Positions 27,080-36,655 of a stretch of 64,000 bases of DNA are shown here, piece by piece; position 1 is the first letter of the stretch; every line of letters starts with the position of its first letter. The notes under the pieces are model-generated. The model saw only the letters and a list, made by a program, of their open reading frames with translations. It searched no databases and was not told the DNA's origin. The translations under genes and the position numbers were made by a program. Source of the stretch: an uncultured Myxococcales bacterium (lineage in GTDB: Bacteria > Myxococcota_A > UBA9042); contig CAIMLR010000002.1 in the NCBI GenBank assembly GCA_903842345.1, forward strand, positions 345,687-409,686. The letters are read 5' to 3'.

Positions 27080-29506
27080 ATGTCCGCTGATCCTCAGATC
27101 CTGCTCCTTCCGGTCCTGCCGCTGCGCGATGTCGTTGTGTTTCCGCACATGGCTGTGCCGCTGTTCGTGGGCCGCGAGCGCTCCGTCGCTGCGCTTGAAG
27201 CGGCTTTTGACCGTCCGGCCAAGGACATTCTCGTCGTGGCGCAGGTCAACGCCCGCACCAATGATCCCGCCGCGCCAGATATGTTCGATGTCGGTTGCGT
27301 GGCCACGGTCGGCCAGATCCTGCGTTTGCCTGATGGCACGGTAAAAGTGCTCGTGGAAGGCCGTCGCCGCGCGCGCATCGTGCGTTTCGTCGAGCAGTCG
27401 CCGTACCTGAGCGCTGAGGTTGAGATCCTCGATGCCGGCGATGAAGTGGCCCCGGACAGCGACGATCTGGAGTCCCTGCGCGTGGAAGCGCGCCAGGCTT
27501 TTGAGGCCTACCTGAAAGTCAGTCGCCGCGTGCCGCCGGAGGTGCTGGCCAGCGTCGCGCAGATTGAGGAGCCAGGCCAACTGGCCGATACGATGGCCGC
27601 GCACGTCGGCTTCAAGATTGCGGAGCGGCAGGAGCTGCTGACCTTGGCGCCGCCGATCGCCCGGCTGAAGCGGCTTGTGGAGCTGATCCGCGCTGAGACG
27701 GAGACGTTGGCGGCGGAGAGCCGGATTCGCAAGCGTCCGGCGACCGGTGCCGGCGCGCGATCGGGCCAGAATCCGCCGCCTGGCGATGGCGCGCAGAACG
27801 CGGACGCGGGCGAGGCGGACGAGTTCAAGAACGAGTTGGAGGAGCTGGGGCGCCAGATCGACGAGAAAGAGCTGCCCGAGGAGGCCAAGCAGAAGCTGGA
27901 TCGCGAGTTCAAGAAGCTGCGGGCGATGAACCCGATGTCGGCGGAAGCCGGCGTGGTGCGGACGTACATCGACTGGGTGTTGTCCTTGCCGTGGCTGCAC
28001 AACTCAGAAGACAAGCTGGATGTGACGGAGGCGAGCGACATCCTCGACAGCGATCACTACGGCCTCGACAAGCCCAAGCAGCGCATCCTCGAGTACCTCG
28101 CGGTCCAGCAACTGCGCGGGGAAGTGGGCCGCGGTCCGGTGCTGTGCCTCGTGGGGCCGCCGGGCGTGGGCAAGACGTCGTTGGCCAAGTCGGTGGCGCG
28201 CGCCATTGGTCGGCAGTTTGTGCGGCTGAGCCTCGGCGGCGTGCGCGATGAAGCGGAGATCCGCGGTCACCGGCGCACGTACGTCGGCGCGCTGCCCGGC
28301 AAGATCATCCACTCGCTCAAGCGGGCGGGCACGTCCAATCCGGTCATCCTGCTGGATGAAATCGACAAGATGTCGATGGATTTTCGCGGCGATCCGTCGT
28401 CGGCGCTGCTGGAAGTGCTGGATCCGGAGCAGAACGACAGCTTCGTCGACCACTACATCGACCTCGACTACGACCTGTCCAAGGTGCTGTTCATCACGAC
28501 GGCGAACAATCTGGGCGCGATTCCGTGGGCGCTGCAGGATCGCCTGGAGATCATTGAACTGGGCGGCTACACGGAGCAGGACAAGCGGCAAATTGGCCGC
28601 AAGTATCTGGTGCCGCGGCAGCTGGCGGAAAACGGCCTGAAGGACCTGGACGTGCAGTTCACCGACGAGGGCCTCGCGACGCTGATTGCGGGCTACACGC
28701 GGGAAGCGGGCGTGCGCAACCTGGAGCGGCAGATCGGCGCGGTGTGTCGCAAGGTCGCGACGGAGCACCTGAAAGCGAAAGATGAGAAGAAGTCGTGGCT
28801 GATCGACGCGGCCGAAGTGAAGCGCCTGCTGGGCGTGGAGCGGTTTCGCAACACGGCGTCGGAAGGCGCGGATCGCATTGGCGTGACCAATGGTCTGGCG
28901 GTGACGAGCGTGGGCGGCGACTTGCTGCTCGTGGAAGTCGCGCTGGTGCCTGGCAAGGGCCGCATGACGCTGACCGGCAAGCTGGGCGACGTGATGAAGG
29001 AGTCCGTGGAAGCGGCGATGAGCTACGTGCGGAGCCGCGCGCATCAGCTGGGCTTGGGCAAGGAGTTCTACCAGAAGGTGGATCTGCACGTGCACTTTCC
29101 GGAAGGCGCGATTCCCAAGGACGGTCCGTCGGCAGGCATCGCGATCACCACGGCGCTGGTGTCCGCGTTGACGCAATTGCCGGTGCGCCACGACGTCGCG
29201 ATGACGGGTGAAATCACGCTGCGCGGTCGCGTGCTGCCGATCGGCGGCCTCAAGGAGAAGGTGATCGCGGCGCATCGCGCGGGCATCAAGCGCGTCCTGT
29301 TCCCCAAGGAAAACGAGCGCGACGTGGAGGACATTCCGCAGGACGTGCGCGACGCCATCGAGCTGATCCCGGTGGAGCACGCCGATCAGGTGCTGCGTCA
29401 GGCGCTGCGTTTGAAGGACAGCGCGAGCTTCCTCGTTGAGCCGGCTGGCTACACCCGCGATTATCTGGGGATTTTTGAGGAAGTCGCCGAGACGGTTGCG
29501 CACTAG
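27080..29506 (+). CDS. lon: ATP-dependent Lon protease (LonA type) with altered central helix
   Basis: An 808-residue cytosolic AAA+ protease degrading damaged and regulatory proteins. The N-domain starts [20 protein letters not shown], Walker A is GPPGVGKT with Lys near residue 365, then DEIDKM. The Ser-Lys site is [10 protein letters not shown] (Ser684) and LPIGGLKEK. The start MSADPQ is chosen because it is the normal Lon N-terminus; the frame stays open upstream without similarity. Odd feature: residues about 220-250, normally a conserved helix with QREYYLNEQ, read [19 protein letters not shown] and similar low-complexity sequence. The flanks RIRKR and ELEELGRQI still align. The other reading frames there do not restore the motif. 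Confidence 0.96.
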   Translation: MSADPQILLLPVLPLRDVVVFPHMAVPLFVGRERSVAALEAAFDRPAKDILVVAQVNARTNDPAAPDMFDVGCVATVGQILRLPDGTVKVLVEGRRRARIVRFVEQSPYLSAEVEILDAGDEVAPDSDDLESLRVEARQAFEAYLKVSRRVPPEVLASVAQIEEPGQLADTMAAHVGFKIAERQELLTLAPPIARLKRLVELIRAETETLAAESRIRKRPATGAGARSGQNPPPGDGAQNADAGEADEFKNELEELGRQIDEKELPEEAKQKLDREFKKLRAMNPMSAEAGVVRTYIDWVLSLPWLHNSEDKLDVTEASDILDSDHYGLDKPKQRILEYLAVQQLRGEVGRGPVLCLVGPPGVGKTSLAKSVARAIGRQFVRLSLGGVRDEAEIRGHRRTYVGALPGKIIHSLKRAGTSNPVILLDEIDKMSMDFRGDPSSALLEVLDPEQNDSFVDHYIDLDYDLSKVLFITTANNLGAIPWALQDRLEIIELGGYTEQDKRQIGRKYLVPRQLAENGLKDLDVQFTDEGLATLIAGYTREAGVRNLERQIGAVCRKVATEHLKAKDEKKSWLIDAAEVKRLLGVERFRNTASEGADRIGVTNGLAVTSVGGDLLLVEVALVPGKGRMTLTGKLGDVMKESVEAAMSYVRSRAHQLGLGKEFYQKVDLHVHFPEGAIPKDGPSAGIAITTALVSALTQLPVRHDVAMTGEITLRGRVLPIGGLKEKVIAAHRAGIKRVLFPKENERDVEDIPQDVRDAIELIPVEHADQVLRQALRLKDSASFLVEPAGYTRDYLGIFEEVAETVAH

Positions 29507-29533
29507 GCGATTCCCCGCGATCCTCTGGCCGGG

Positions 29534-31186
29534 ATGACACTGCCGCCGCCAAAACCGCCGTCTACGCTTCGCATGTCGCTGTCGACGCGGATCTTCCTGG
29601 CTTTTGCCGTCGTCGTGGCGGCGACGGGCGCTTCCTCGTTCTATGCCGTCGCCGCGGTGACCGGGCTGCGCCATGAGCTCGGCTTCCTGCGCGAACGCGC
29701 CTTGCCGCTGCTGGACGAACTGCGCCAGGACGCCGCCGAGCTTCACGGTTTTGACGAAGCGCTGCAGCGCGCGGCGCCGCATGACCTCGATTGGGTCGTG
29801 CGCTTCATTCCCAACGCCCGGCCGTTTGGCCGCGTGGAGCAGGTGCTCGCGCACACGCGCACGCTGCGCGATTTCAGCTACGCGCCGCGGCTCGCCCGGC
29901 TGGTGATGCAGACGGATTTGCCGTTGCCCGCGCTGGACAAGCGGCTCAACGCCCTGCGCATGGCGACCGACGCGCGCGACCGCATGCGGCTGGACCCGGA
30001 GCTGAAGAGCGCGGTGCCGGCGCTGGCGCAGGTGGTCAACGATCCGGCGGCGTTTGATGCGCTTGTGGCGTCCCTCCAGCGCGCGGTGGCGGAACGGCGC
30101 AGCGACGATGCCGCGCGGCTGGTCGTGGAGATCCGCAGGATGATTCGCCACGTGCAAGGCGATCTGGATCTGGCGCGCCGCGATTTTGAGGCAGCGCTGG
30201 GCGCGCGCTTTGACGAAGCGGCGCACTCGGAGGCCAACTTGAGCGTCCTCGTGGCGACGACCTCGGCGCTGGCGCTGGCCGTCGCGGTGGCGATGCTGCT
30301 GGCGATGCTGGCGTCCTTGCGGCCGATGACGGCGCTGACCGACGTCGTGCGGCGTTTTGCCGCGGGCGATCGAACGGTGCGTGCGGCGACGGCGGGTGCC
30401 AGCGAAATTCGCACGGCGGCGGAGGAATGGAACCGGATGGCGGACGCGCTGGCGCAACGGGAAGCGGAGCTCTCCAGCCAGCGCGAGGATTTGGGACGCG
30501 CGGAGCGGCTCGCGGCGCTGGGGCAATTGGCGGCGCAGATGGCCCATGAAGTGCGCAATCCGCTGTCGTCCATCGGGCTGAACGCGGAGATGCTCAACGA
30601 GGAATTGTCGCAGGAAGGGCCGGTGAACCAGTCCGAGGCGCAGCAGCTCATCGCCGCGATTGGCAGCGAAGTGGAGCGGCTGCGGGTGATTACGGAAGGG
30701 TATCTGGACCGCGCGCGGCCAGCGCCGGCGCAGCGCGCGGATCTGGATCTGGCGGAGCTTGTGCGGAATTTCCAGGAGTTTGTGCGCGGCGATCTGGAGC
30801 GGCGCGGCGTGCGGTCGACGGTTGCGGCGCGGTCGGGCGTGAAGGTCGATGGCGATCCCGACCAACTGCGGCAGGCGATGTGGAACCTGGTGCGCAACGC
30901 GTGGGAGGCGATGCCCAATGGCGGGCCGCTGTGGCTGGAAGTGCTGGAGCGGCGCGATGACGATGGCCTCTGGGCGGTGCTGGCGGTCGAGGATGGCGGC
31001 GCGGGCGTGGCGGATGCGCAGCGCGAGGCCATCTTCCAGCCGTTCACGACGACGAAGGAGCGCGGCACCGGCATCGGCCTGGCGTTGGTGCGGGAGGTCG
31101 CGCTGGCGCACCGCGGGCGTATTGAGCTCGCGCGTGGCAGCCACGGCGGCGGTGCGCGGTTTGAGCTTGTGCTGCCGGCAAGCTAG
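29534..31186 (+). CDS. Sensor histidine kinase (orphan)
   Basis: A 550-residue two-transmembrane sensor kinase: TM1 IFLAFAVVVAATGASSFYAV, a periplasmic region of about 200 mostly helical residues, TM2 around residue 240-260, and a HAMP linker (RRFAAGDRTVRA). The dimerisation box MAHEVRNPLSS holds phospho-acceptor His338. The ATPase has N box LRQAMWNLVRNAWEAM, G1 VEDGGAGV, F box IFQPFTTTKERGTGIGLALV. No response regulator gene is adjacent. It starts 28 nt after lon and is followed by a Spy/CpxP-like gene, so an envelope-stress role is plausible but not shown. A second Met at 29,573 is an alternative start. Confidence 0.92.
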   Translation: MTLPPPKPPSTLRMSLSTRIFLAFAVVVAATGASSFYAVAAVTGLRHELGFLRERALPLLDELRQDAAELHGFDEALQRAAPHDLDWVVRFIPNARPFGRVEQVLAHTRTLRDFSYAPRLARLVMQTDLPLPALDKRLNALRMATDARDRMRLDPELKSAVPALAQVVNDPAAFDALVASLQRAVAERRSDDAARLVVEIRRMIRHVQGDLDLARRDFEAALGARFDEAAHSEANLSVLVATTSALALAVAVAMLLAMLASLRPMTALTDVVRRFAAGDRTVRAATAGASEIRTAAEEWNRMADALAQREAELSSQREDLGRAERLAALGQLAAQMAHEVRNPLSSIGLNAEMLNEELSQEGPVNQSEAQQLIAAIGSEVERLRVITEGYLDRARPAPAQRADLDLAELVRNFQEFVRGDLERRGVRSTVAARSGVKVDGDPDQLRQAMWNLVRNAWEAMPNGGPLWLEVLERRDDDGLWAVLAVEDGGAGVADAQREAIFQPFTTTKERGTGIGLALVREVALAHRGRIELARGSHGGGARFELVLPAS

Positions 31187-31287
31187 CCTGGGTTCTTCAC
31201 GCTTCTTTTCACAGGCCGCAAACGCCGTTCACACCGGCGTCCCATCTTGTAGACCGGTGGCCAGTGCCGCGCCGCCTTGGAGGTCGC

Positions 31288-32202
31288 ATGTTCCGTTTCT
31301 TGAAGCATCTGGCGTTTTTCCGGTTCCATGCCCACGGCGGTCATCCGGTTCGCCATCACGGCTGGCGGCGCATGGCGGTGGCCACGGCGGCATGCAGCGC
31401 GTGTCTCGTGGGTGGTGTCGCGCTCGCGCATCCGCCGCGCGGCGAATGTGGGCCTGGCGGTCCCGGTGGTCCGGAAGGCCACATGATGCACGAACACGCG
31501 GGCGTTTGGCTGGATGGCCTGCTGGCCGAGATCGGCGCGACCGACGCGCAAAAGACAGTGGCCCACGCGGCGCGGGACGAGGCGCTCGCGGCGATGGATC
31601 GCACGCATGCGGCTGGCAAAGGCGAGATGGACGCTGCGCTCAAGCTCTTCGCCGGTGACGCCATCGACGAGAAAGCGCTGGCCGACCTGCGCCTGCGGTT
31701 TCAGGCCAAGCACGCGGAAGTGCAGCAAGTCGTGCTTGCCGGCGTGCTGAAGATCCATGGGCAGCTGGACGCGACGCAGCGCCAGAAGCTGGTGGCGGCG
31801 CTCAAGGATTTCCGTCCGGAGCAGCGCGGCGGCGGTTTTGGCGCGGCGATGGGCAAGCGGATGATGCTGGGTCGGATGGAGCAGATGCTCGACCGCGTGA
31901 AGGCAGACGACAAGCAGAAGGCGACGATTCGCGCGACCGCTGAGCGCGTGATGAAGGCGTTTGAAGGCCAGATCGCGACGCGTCAGGCGCTGTTCGACGA
32001 AGCGCTGGGTCTCCTCGCGCAGCCGAAGATCGAGCCGGCGGCGCTGCAGCGGCTGGTGGCGCGCCAGGATGCCGACCGGCAGGCGATGGGCGACCAGTTT
32101 GTCCAGGCGGCGCGGGACGTGCACGCGGCGCTGCGCCCGGACCAGCGCGCGGGGCTGGTGAAGGGCTTCGCGGAGCGGATGGGGCACTTTCGCGGCCCGT
32201 AG
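31288..32202 (+). CDS. Spy/CpxP-like periplasmic protein
   Basis: A 304-residue exported helical protein. The ATG at 31,288 follows GGAGG by five nt. A long histidine-rich leader (HAHGGHPVRHHGWRR) precedes a hydrophobic core and cleavage region VALAHP. The mature part has repeated helical hairpins with LTxxQ-type motifs (LDATQRQKLVAAL and LRPDQRAGLVKGF), typical of Spy/CpxP chaperones, but is about twice the usual length, suggesting two CpxP-like units. Family role: ATP-independent periplasmic chaperone or stress sensor. The His-rich leader could bind metal. It is probably controlled by the upstream kinase; a hairpin terminator follows. Confidence 0.8.
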   Translation: MFRFLKHLAFFRFHAHGGHPVRHHGWRRMAVATAACSACLVGGVALAHPPRGECGPGGPGGPEGHMMHEHAGVWLDGLLAEIGATDAQKTVAHAARDEALAAMDRTHAAGKGEMDAALKLFAGDAIDEKALADLRLRFQAKHAEVQQVVLAGVLKIHGQLDATQRQKLVAALKDFRPEQRGGGFGAAMGKRMMLGRMEQMLDRVKADDKQKATIRATAERVMKAFEGQIATRQALFDEALGLLAQPKIEPAALQRLVARQDADRQAMGDQFVQAARDVHAALRPDQRAGLVKGFAERMGHFRGP

Positions 32203-32212
32203 TTCCGGAGAT

Positions 32213-32235
32213 TCCCCACCCGCGGAGGGTGGGGA
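32213..32235 (+). terminator. Hairpin terminator of the Spy-like gene
   Basis: TCCCCACCC-GCGGA-GGGTGGGGA is a perfect 9-bp stem with a 5-nt loop, 11 nt after the stop, followed by GCCTTGGTTTT. Structure and position fit a factor-independent terminator, although the T-run is short and delayed. Confidence 0.65.
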
Positions 32236-32260
32236 GCCTTGGTTTTCGCTTCCCGGCGCG

Positions 32261-32283
32261 TTTTGCCGCGACCCGCGGCAAAA
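32261..32283. repeat. Inverted repeat between convergent genes
   Basis: TTTTGCCGCG-ACC-CGCGGCAAAA is a perfect 10-bp inverted repeat with a 3-nt loop. The T-run comes before and the A-run after the stem on either strand, the reverse of a classical terminator. Confidence 0.6.
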
Positions 32284-32303
32284 TGTCACACAACGGCAGC
32301 ACA

Positions 32304-32354
32304 GACGCGACCCTCTGGACGTCGGGCACCGACTGGCGTCCAGAGGGTCGCGTC
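32304..32354. repeat. 18-bp perfect inverted repeat between convergent genes
   Basis: GACGCGACCCTCTGGACG (32,304-32,321) is repeated as its exact reverse complement at 32,337-32,354 around a 15-nt loop. It lies 31 bp beyond the stop of the epimerase gene on the minus strand. It may end transcription from both sides, but no T-run is attached. Confidence 0.7.
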
Positions 32355-32384
32355 ACCCCGTCGGGGGCGCAGCGCGGCACATGT

Positions 32385-33326
32385 TCAACCGTTGGGATTC
32401 TGCGCGTACCACGCGATCGCCCGGCCCAGGCCTTCCTGAAAACCGATCGCCGCCGTGTAGCCGAGGTCGCGCTTTGCGGCGGTGATGTCGGCGTAACTGT
32501 CGTGGATGTCCCCACGCCGATTCGGCCCGTGCGTCGCCACCAACTGCGAGCCCAGCTCCACGTTGATCGCCGCGACAACGTCCAGCAGCGAGTAATGCGC
32601 ACCGCACGCCACGTTGTACACCTTGCCCGGCGCATCCGGCGCGGTCAGCGCCTTCAGGTTGGCCTCGACGACGTTGGCGATGAAGCAGAAGTCGCGCGTC
32701 TGCTTGCCGTCGCCAAAGATCACCGGGGCTTCGCCTTTTTGCATCAGCGTAATGAACTTGGGAATGACGGCCGCGTAGTCACTCTGCGGCGACTGGCGCG
32801 GGCCAAAAACGTTGAAATACCGCAGCGCCACGCACTCGAGGCCGTAGACCCGCGTCCAGACTTTGCAGTATTGCTCGCCCAGCAGCTTGCCCACGCCGTA
32901 GGGCGAAATCGGGTCAGGCGCCATGGTTTCCACTTTGGGCAGCGTCGGCGTTTCACCGTACGCGGAGGACGACGCCGCGAACACCAATCGCTTGATGTCG
33001 TGCCGCCGCGCCGCCTGCAGCACTTGCAACATGCCGTTGATGTTGACGTCGTGCGACGCTTCCGGATCCTCCACGGACCGGACGACCGACGGCAGCGCCG
33101 CCTGATGGAGCACGAAATCCGCGCCGGCGAACGCCCTGTCGAGCGTCGCGCGGTCGCGGATATCGCCTTCCACCAATTCAAACTGCCCGGCGATATCGGC
33201 GAGATTCTGCCGGCGGCCAGTCAGGAAATTGTCCAGCACGACGACGGAGTCGCCGCGCTCCAGCAGCGCATGCGCGAGGTTCGAGCCGATGAAGCCCGCC
33301 CCGCCTGTAACGACGACACGCGCCAT
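32385..33326 (-). CDS. NAD-dependent nucleotide-sugar epimerase (extended SDR)
   Basis: A 313-residue protein with the NAD motif TGGAGFIGSN near residue 7, DNFLTG, ASSSAYG, catalytic YGVGK and RYFNVFGPRQSPQSDYAAVI. It resembles UDP-glucose/UDP-N-acetylglucosamine 4-epimerases (GalE, WbpP types). It interconverts the C4 epimers of a UDP-sugar for cell-surface glycans. Which sugar cannot be told by eye. Its start is 1 nt beyond the 3' end of rho on the same strand, so the two genes are closely packed with rho upstream. Confidence 0.9.
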   Translation of the reverse strand: MARVVVTGGAGFIGSNLAHALLERGDSVVVLDNFLTGRRQNLADIAGQFELVEGDIRDRATLDRAFAGADFVLHQAALPSVVRSVEDPEASHDVNINGMLQVLQAARRHDIKRLVFAASSSAYGETPTLPKVETMAPDPISPYGVGKLLGEQYCKVWTRVYGLECVALRYFNVFGPRQSPQSDYAAVIPKFITLMQKGEAPVIFGDGKQTRDFCFIANVVEANLKALTAPDAPGKVYNVACGAHYSLLDVVAAINVELGSQLVATHGPNRRGDIHDSYADITAAKRDLGYTAAIGFQEGLGRAIAWYAQNPNG

Positions 33327-33327
33327 C

Positions 33328-34638
33328 TTACTGGTTCATCCCGTCCAGGAACTGCTGGTTCGTCTCGTACTTGCGAATCTTGTCGAGCAAGAATTCCATC
33401 GAGTCGATGACGTTGAGCGGATGCAGCAACTGCCGGAGCAACCACACGCGGCTCAGCGTGCGCTCGTCAAACAGCAGATCTTCTTTGCGCGTTCCGGACT
33501 TGTTGATGTCCAGGCACGGGAAAATGCGCTTCTCCATCAGCTTGCGATCCAGGTGGATTTCGCAGTTGCCGGTGCCCTTGAACTCTTCAAAGATGACTTC
33601 ATCCATGCGGCTGCCGGTGTCGATGAGCGCCGTGCCGATGATGGTGAGCGAGCCGCCTTCTTCAATGTTGCGCGCCGCGCCGAAGAAACGCTTGGGTTTG
33701 TGCAGCGCGTTCGAGTCCACACCGCCGGACAGGATCTTGCCGGACGGCGGAACGACGGTGTTGTACGCGCGCGCCAGTCGGGTGATCGAGTCGAGCAGAA
33801 TCACGACATCGCGGCCGTGTTCGACAAGGCGCTTGGCCTTCTCGATGACCATTTCCGCAACCTGCACGTGGCGCGAAGCCGGCTCGTCAAACGTCGAGCT
33901 GACGACTTCACCCTGCACGGTGCGCTGCATGTCGGTCACTTCTTCCGGGCGCTCGTCGATGAGCAGCACGATGAGGTAGACTTCCTTGTGATTCTGCGCG
34001 ATCGCGTGGGCGATTTCCTGCAGCAGCACGGTCTTGCCGGTGCGCGGCGGCGCGACGATCAGCGTGCGCTGACCCTTGCCCTGCGGGCACATCAGATCGA
34101 CAACGCGCGTCGTGTAGGACTTGGGCGTGTACTCGAGCTTCAGGCGCTCGTTGGGGTACAGCGGCGTCAGATTGTCAAACAGGATCTTGGACTTGGCGCG
34201 CTCCGGATCCTCAAAGTTGATCTCGTGGACCTGCAGCAGCGCGAAGTAGCGCTCGCCTTCCTTGGGCGGGCGAACTTCACCCGCGACGGTGTCGCCATTG
34301 CGCAGGCCAAAGCGGCGGATCTGCGACGGGGAGACGTAAATGTCGTCCGAGCCGGGGAAGTAGTTGTAGTCCGGCGAGCGCAGGAAGCCGTAGCCATCCG
34401 GCAGCACCTGAAGCACGCCCTCCGCGTGGATCGCGCCTTCGCGGCTGGTCTGCGCCTGCAGGACGCCGAAGATCAGCTCCTGGCGGTGGAGGCTGGCGGC
34501 ATCGTCGATGCCGAGATCGTTGGCCAGCGCGACCAATTCGGCCATGCGCATGTGCTTGAGATCGTTCAGGTGGATGATGACATCGCTCGGCGGCGGGGTA
34601 TCGGCGGCGGCGGGAGCGGGAGCGGCTTTCCTGGGCAT
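33328..34638 (-). CDS. rho: Transcription termination factor Rho
   Basis: A 436-residue RNA-dependent hexameric ATPase that ends transcription. An N-terminal linker rich in Ala/Pro ([17 protein letters not shown]) precedes the helix bundle [19 protein letters not shown]. Then come the RNA-binding cold-shock fold [15 protein letters not shown] with [16 protein letters not shown], Walker [26 protein letters not shown] and the Q/R-loop region [19 protein letters not shown]. The ATG at 34,638 is preferred over a GTG at 34,650; neither has a clear Shine-Dalgarno. The upstream leader of about 260 nt could hold the usual autoregulatory site. Confidence 0.97.
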   Translation of the reverse strand: MPRKAAPAPAAADTPPPSDVIIHLNDLKHMRMAELVALANDLGIDDAASLHRQELIFGVLQAQTSREGAIHAEGVLQVLPDGYGFLRSPDYNYFPGSDDIYVSPSQIRRFGLRNGDTVAGEVRPPKEGERYFALLQVHEINFEDPERAKSKILFDNLTPLYPNERLKLEYTPKSYTTRVVDLMCPQGKGQRTLIVAPPRTGKTVLLQEIAHAIAQNHKEVYLIVLLIDERPEEVTDMQRTVQGEVVSSTFDEPASRHVQVAEMVIEKAKRLVEHGRDVVILLDSITRLARAYNTVVPPSGKILSGGVDSNALHKPKRFFGAARNIEEGGSLTIIGTALIDTGSRMDEVIFEEFKGTGNCEIHLDRKLMEKRIFPCLDINKSGTRKEDLLFDERTLSRVWLLRQLLHPLNVIDSMEFLLDKIRKYETNQQFLDGMNQ

Positions 34639-34842
34639 TGTGGTTGTCACGCGTGCAGCGGGAGCTGCTTGGAAGGTGAAGAGGCAGGAGGCTTGGGAGA
34701 AGTGCCGGTGAGGATCCGGTAAAGCAAACCTGCGCGGAGGCAGTTGCGGAGGACTCTTTGTAGCCGGGTGCCGTTGTCAGAGGGACGGCCGGGGGCCGCT
34801 GGACACACAACACCCGAAGCGATCGCACGCAACGGTGTCAAT

Positions 34843-34872
34843 AGCTTAGGTAGGGCGAGGGCTGGTTGTCAA
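34843..34872 (-). promoter_or_regulatory. Possible promoter of rho
   Basis: On the minus strand TTGACA (34,867-34,872) is followed after 18 bp by TAAGCT (34,843-34,848). A second TTGACA lies at 34,836-34,841. The leader to rho would be about 200 nt. The -10 match is weak. Confidence 0.3.
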
Positions 34873-34899
34873 GTGGGAATTGCCGGGTCGGCGGCGACA

Positions 34900-36531
34900 T
34901 CACAGGCCAATGCCACATGATGTTTGGCAAATAATCACACGTGGACAGTCAAAACGGAGATGATCGTCCGGTGCGAGCGCCTCGAGCGCCGCGGCCTCCA
35001 CGGAACCCGCGGGCAGGAGTCCAGCCAGGCGCCGCGCGACCTGCAGGTAGCTGGGCAGGCTCTGGGCGAAATGGCTGTCCAGCAGGCGCAGGCGATACGC
35101 CATCAAGCGAACCTGCCGCGTCGGGACAAAGGCGACCTCCGTCGCGGCTGGGCGGGTCCACAGACCGGCCTTGACCATTTCCCGCACCAGCCAGAATTGC
35201 TCGGGAAACGTCGCCGCGCGCAGCAGGCCCTGACCCAGCAGCGTCAGCAACTGATCGGACGACGGCGCCTCCGCCAGTTGGGTCGGCAGATCCGGCTGGC
35301 CTTTGAGCGCGCGTCCGCCCAAGGTCGCCTCCAGCAGCAGCGCCCGCAGGCGAATCGCCAACGGCTCCCCCCCCGCGAGGTTCCAGCGCGTGAGGCAGTC
35401 AAACAGCGCCTCGGGACGATCCAGCAGCAACGCCACGGGACTCCACCCGCCCGCGCGTTCGCGCAGCAGGTTCACAAGCGCCTCGCCGTCGGGCTGCAGG
35501 CACATGCGCGCCAGAAGGGCCGCGAGGAACAGGTGGCGCGCCGCGTCGTTCTGCGCCATCCGCGACTCCACGCCGTGCGCGAGCAGGAGCGAACCGCCGC
35601 CCAAGCCGCGCTGTTTCCCCACGTCGCGCAGCCCGCTGAGGATTTCCGCGGTGTCGAGCGGCGCCTCCCTGCATCCGCCTGCCGCCACCACGTCCCGCAG
35701 CACAAGCGCTGGCGTGTGGCGCGGCGCGGTCGTCGGGGCAGCCTGTTTCGCCGGTGGCGCGGGTTCAGGCGTCGCCGCCAGTTGCCCCTCCAACTGCGCT
35801 TCATACGCGGCGAACGTCTGGGCATCGACCGGCTCGGCTTCTGGCGGCGCGTCGGGCATTTCCTCGTCGTCGTTGGGTTCGGCGGCGGGCTTTGGCGCAG
35901 GCTTGGCGGCGATCTGAGGTGCGGGCGCGGCGACTGCCACGGCCTCTGGCGCTGCCACCGCGGCATTCTCGTCTTCCAGGAATTCGTCGGCGTCAACGGT
36001 CCGCAGCCGCGGGACCGCCGCCTTGCCCAGATCCGCCAGCCCCCAGCGGATGCCGATCAGCCGCACGCGGCCGCTCGCCACAAGCCACTTGATCCACGCT
36101 TCAAAGGCCACGCGACCCACGTGCTTGCCGGGGTAGACGTAGCTCGTCAGCATCCGGTGCAGTTCGCTTGTCGAGTGCAGCCGCCCGCCGCCGTCGACGT
36201 CCAGCGCCTCCAGGACGTATTTCACCAGCAGGATGTTCTCGTCGCACAGCCGCTTGTACAGCAGGTCGCGCGCCGCCGCGTCGTCCTTGGCGTTGAAGAC
36301 CTGCTCCGCCCACGGACCCAGATGCACCGTCGGCACCTGCTGGACGTCGAGCAATTCCAGCAGGGCGGTCGCTTCGTCTTTTTGCCAAAGACCCGCGTCC
36401 TTGAGCCAGTCGCGGAAATCGCGCATCGTGAGTTGGCTGCGCCGCACGTGGCCCAGCACCTTGTTCACGGTCGGCCACACCAGTTCGTCGCGGACCCCGG
36501 GAAGAAACGCGTAGTCAATCCGCTGCGCCAT
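34900..36531 (-). CDS. Hypothetical 543-residue protein, not recognised
   Basis: The start MAQRIDYAFLPGVRDEL is fixed by AGGAGGG upstream. Residues about 1-190 are helical (TVNKVLGHVRRSQLTMRDF, ALLELLDVQQVPTVHLGPWAEQVF) and resemble a winged-helix or restriction-like N-terminal region of large uncharacterised myxobacterial proteins. A 90-residue Ala/Pro/Glu linker follows, then a second helical part with Leu-rich repeats of moderate regularity (residues 270-540). No signal peptide, membrane segment or catalytic motif is visible, so it is probably cytosolic. It is divergent from the PEGA gene and upstream of rho on the same strand, with a 260-nt gap. Its function is unknown. Confidence 0.75.
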   Translation of the reverse strand: MAQRIDYAFLPGVRDELVWPTVNKVLGHVRRSQLTMRDFRDWLKDAGLWQKDEATALLELLDVQQVPTVHLGPWAEQVFNAKDDAAARDLLYKRLCDENILLVKYVLEALDVDGGGRLHSTSELHRMLTSYVYPGKHVGRVAFEAWIKWLVASGRVRLIGIRWGLADLGKAAVPRLRTVDADEFLEDENAAVAAPEAVAVAAPAPQIAAKPAPKPAAEPNDDEEMPDAPPEAEPVDAQTFAAYEAQLEGQLAATPEPAPPAKQAAPTTAPRHTPALVLRDVVAAGGCREAPLDTAEILSGLRDVGKQRGLGGGSLLLAHGVESRMAQNDAARHLFLAALLARMCLQPDGEALVNLLRERAGGWSPVALLLDRPEALFDCLTRWNLAGGEPLAIRLRALLLEATLGGRALKGQPDLPTQLAEAPSSDQLLTLLGQGLLRAATFPEQFWLVREMVKAGLWTRPAATEVAFVPTRQVRLMAYRLRLLDSHFAQSLPSYLQVARRLAGLLPAGSVEAAALEALAPDDHLRFDCPRVIICQTSCGIGL

Positions 36532-36599
36532 GGTCAGACCCTCCTGCAGCGACGACTGTAGCGCAAGCGAGGCGCATCGCACCAGCCGCGCCAAAGGGT

Positions 36600-36627
36600 T
36601 TGTCAAACCGGCGGAGCCTGATAGCAT
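36600..36627 (+). promoter_or_regulatory. Putative promoter of the PEGA/Kelch operon
   Basis: TTGTCA (36,600-36,605) and TAGCAT (36,622-36,627) with 16 bp between them match the consensus at 5 and 4 of 6 positions. The predicted start near 36,634 leaves a 22-nt leader containing GGAGG, which supports the TTG start chosen for the next gene. Confidence 0.5.
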
Positions 36628-36655
36628 CAACGGCGGTTTGCCGCGGAGGCCTCTC

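Noticed and set aside
28004..31144. 1,046-codon minus-strand frame over lon and the kinase
   Set aside because: Antisense to two well-identified genes; Arg/His-rich shadow of GC-rich codons.
32261..32354. Classical terminators at the second and third hairpins
   Set aside because: No T-run after the stem on either strand; kept as inverted repeats only.
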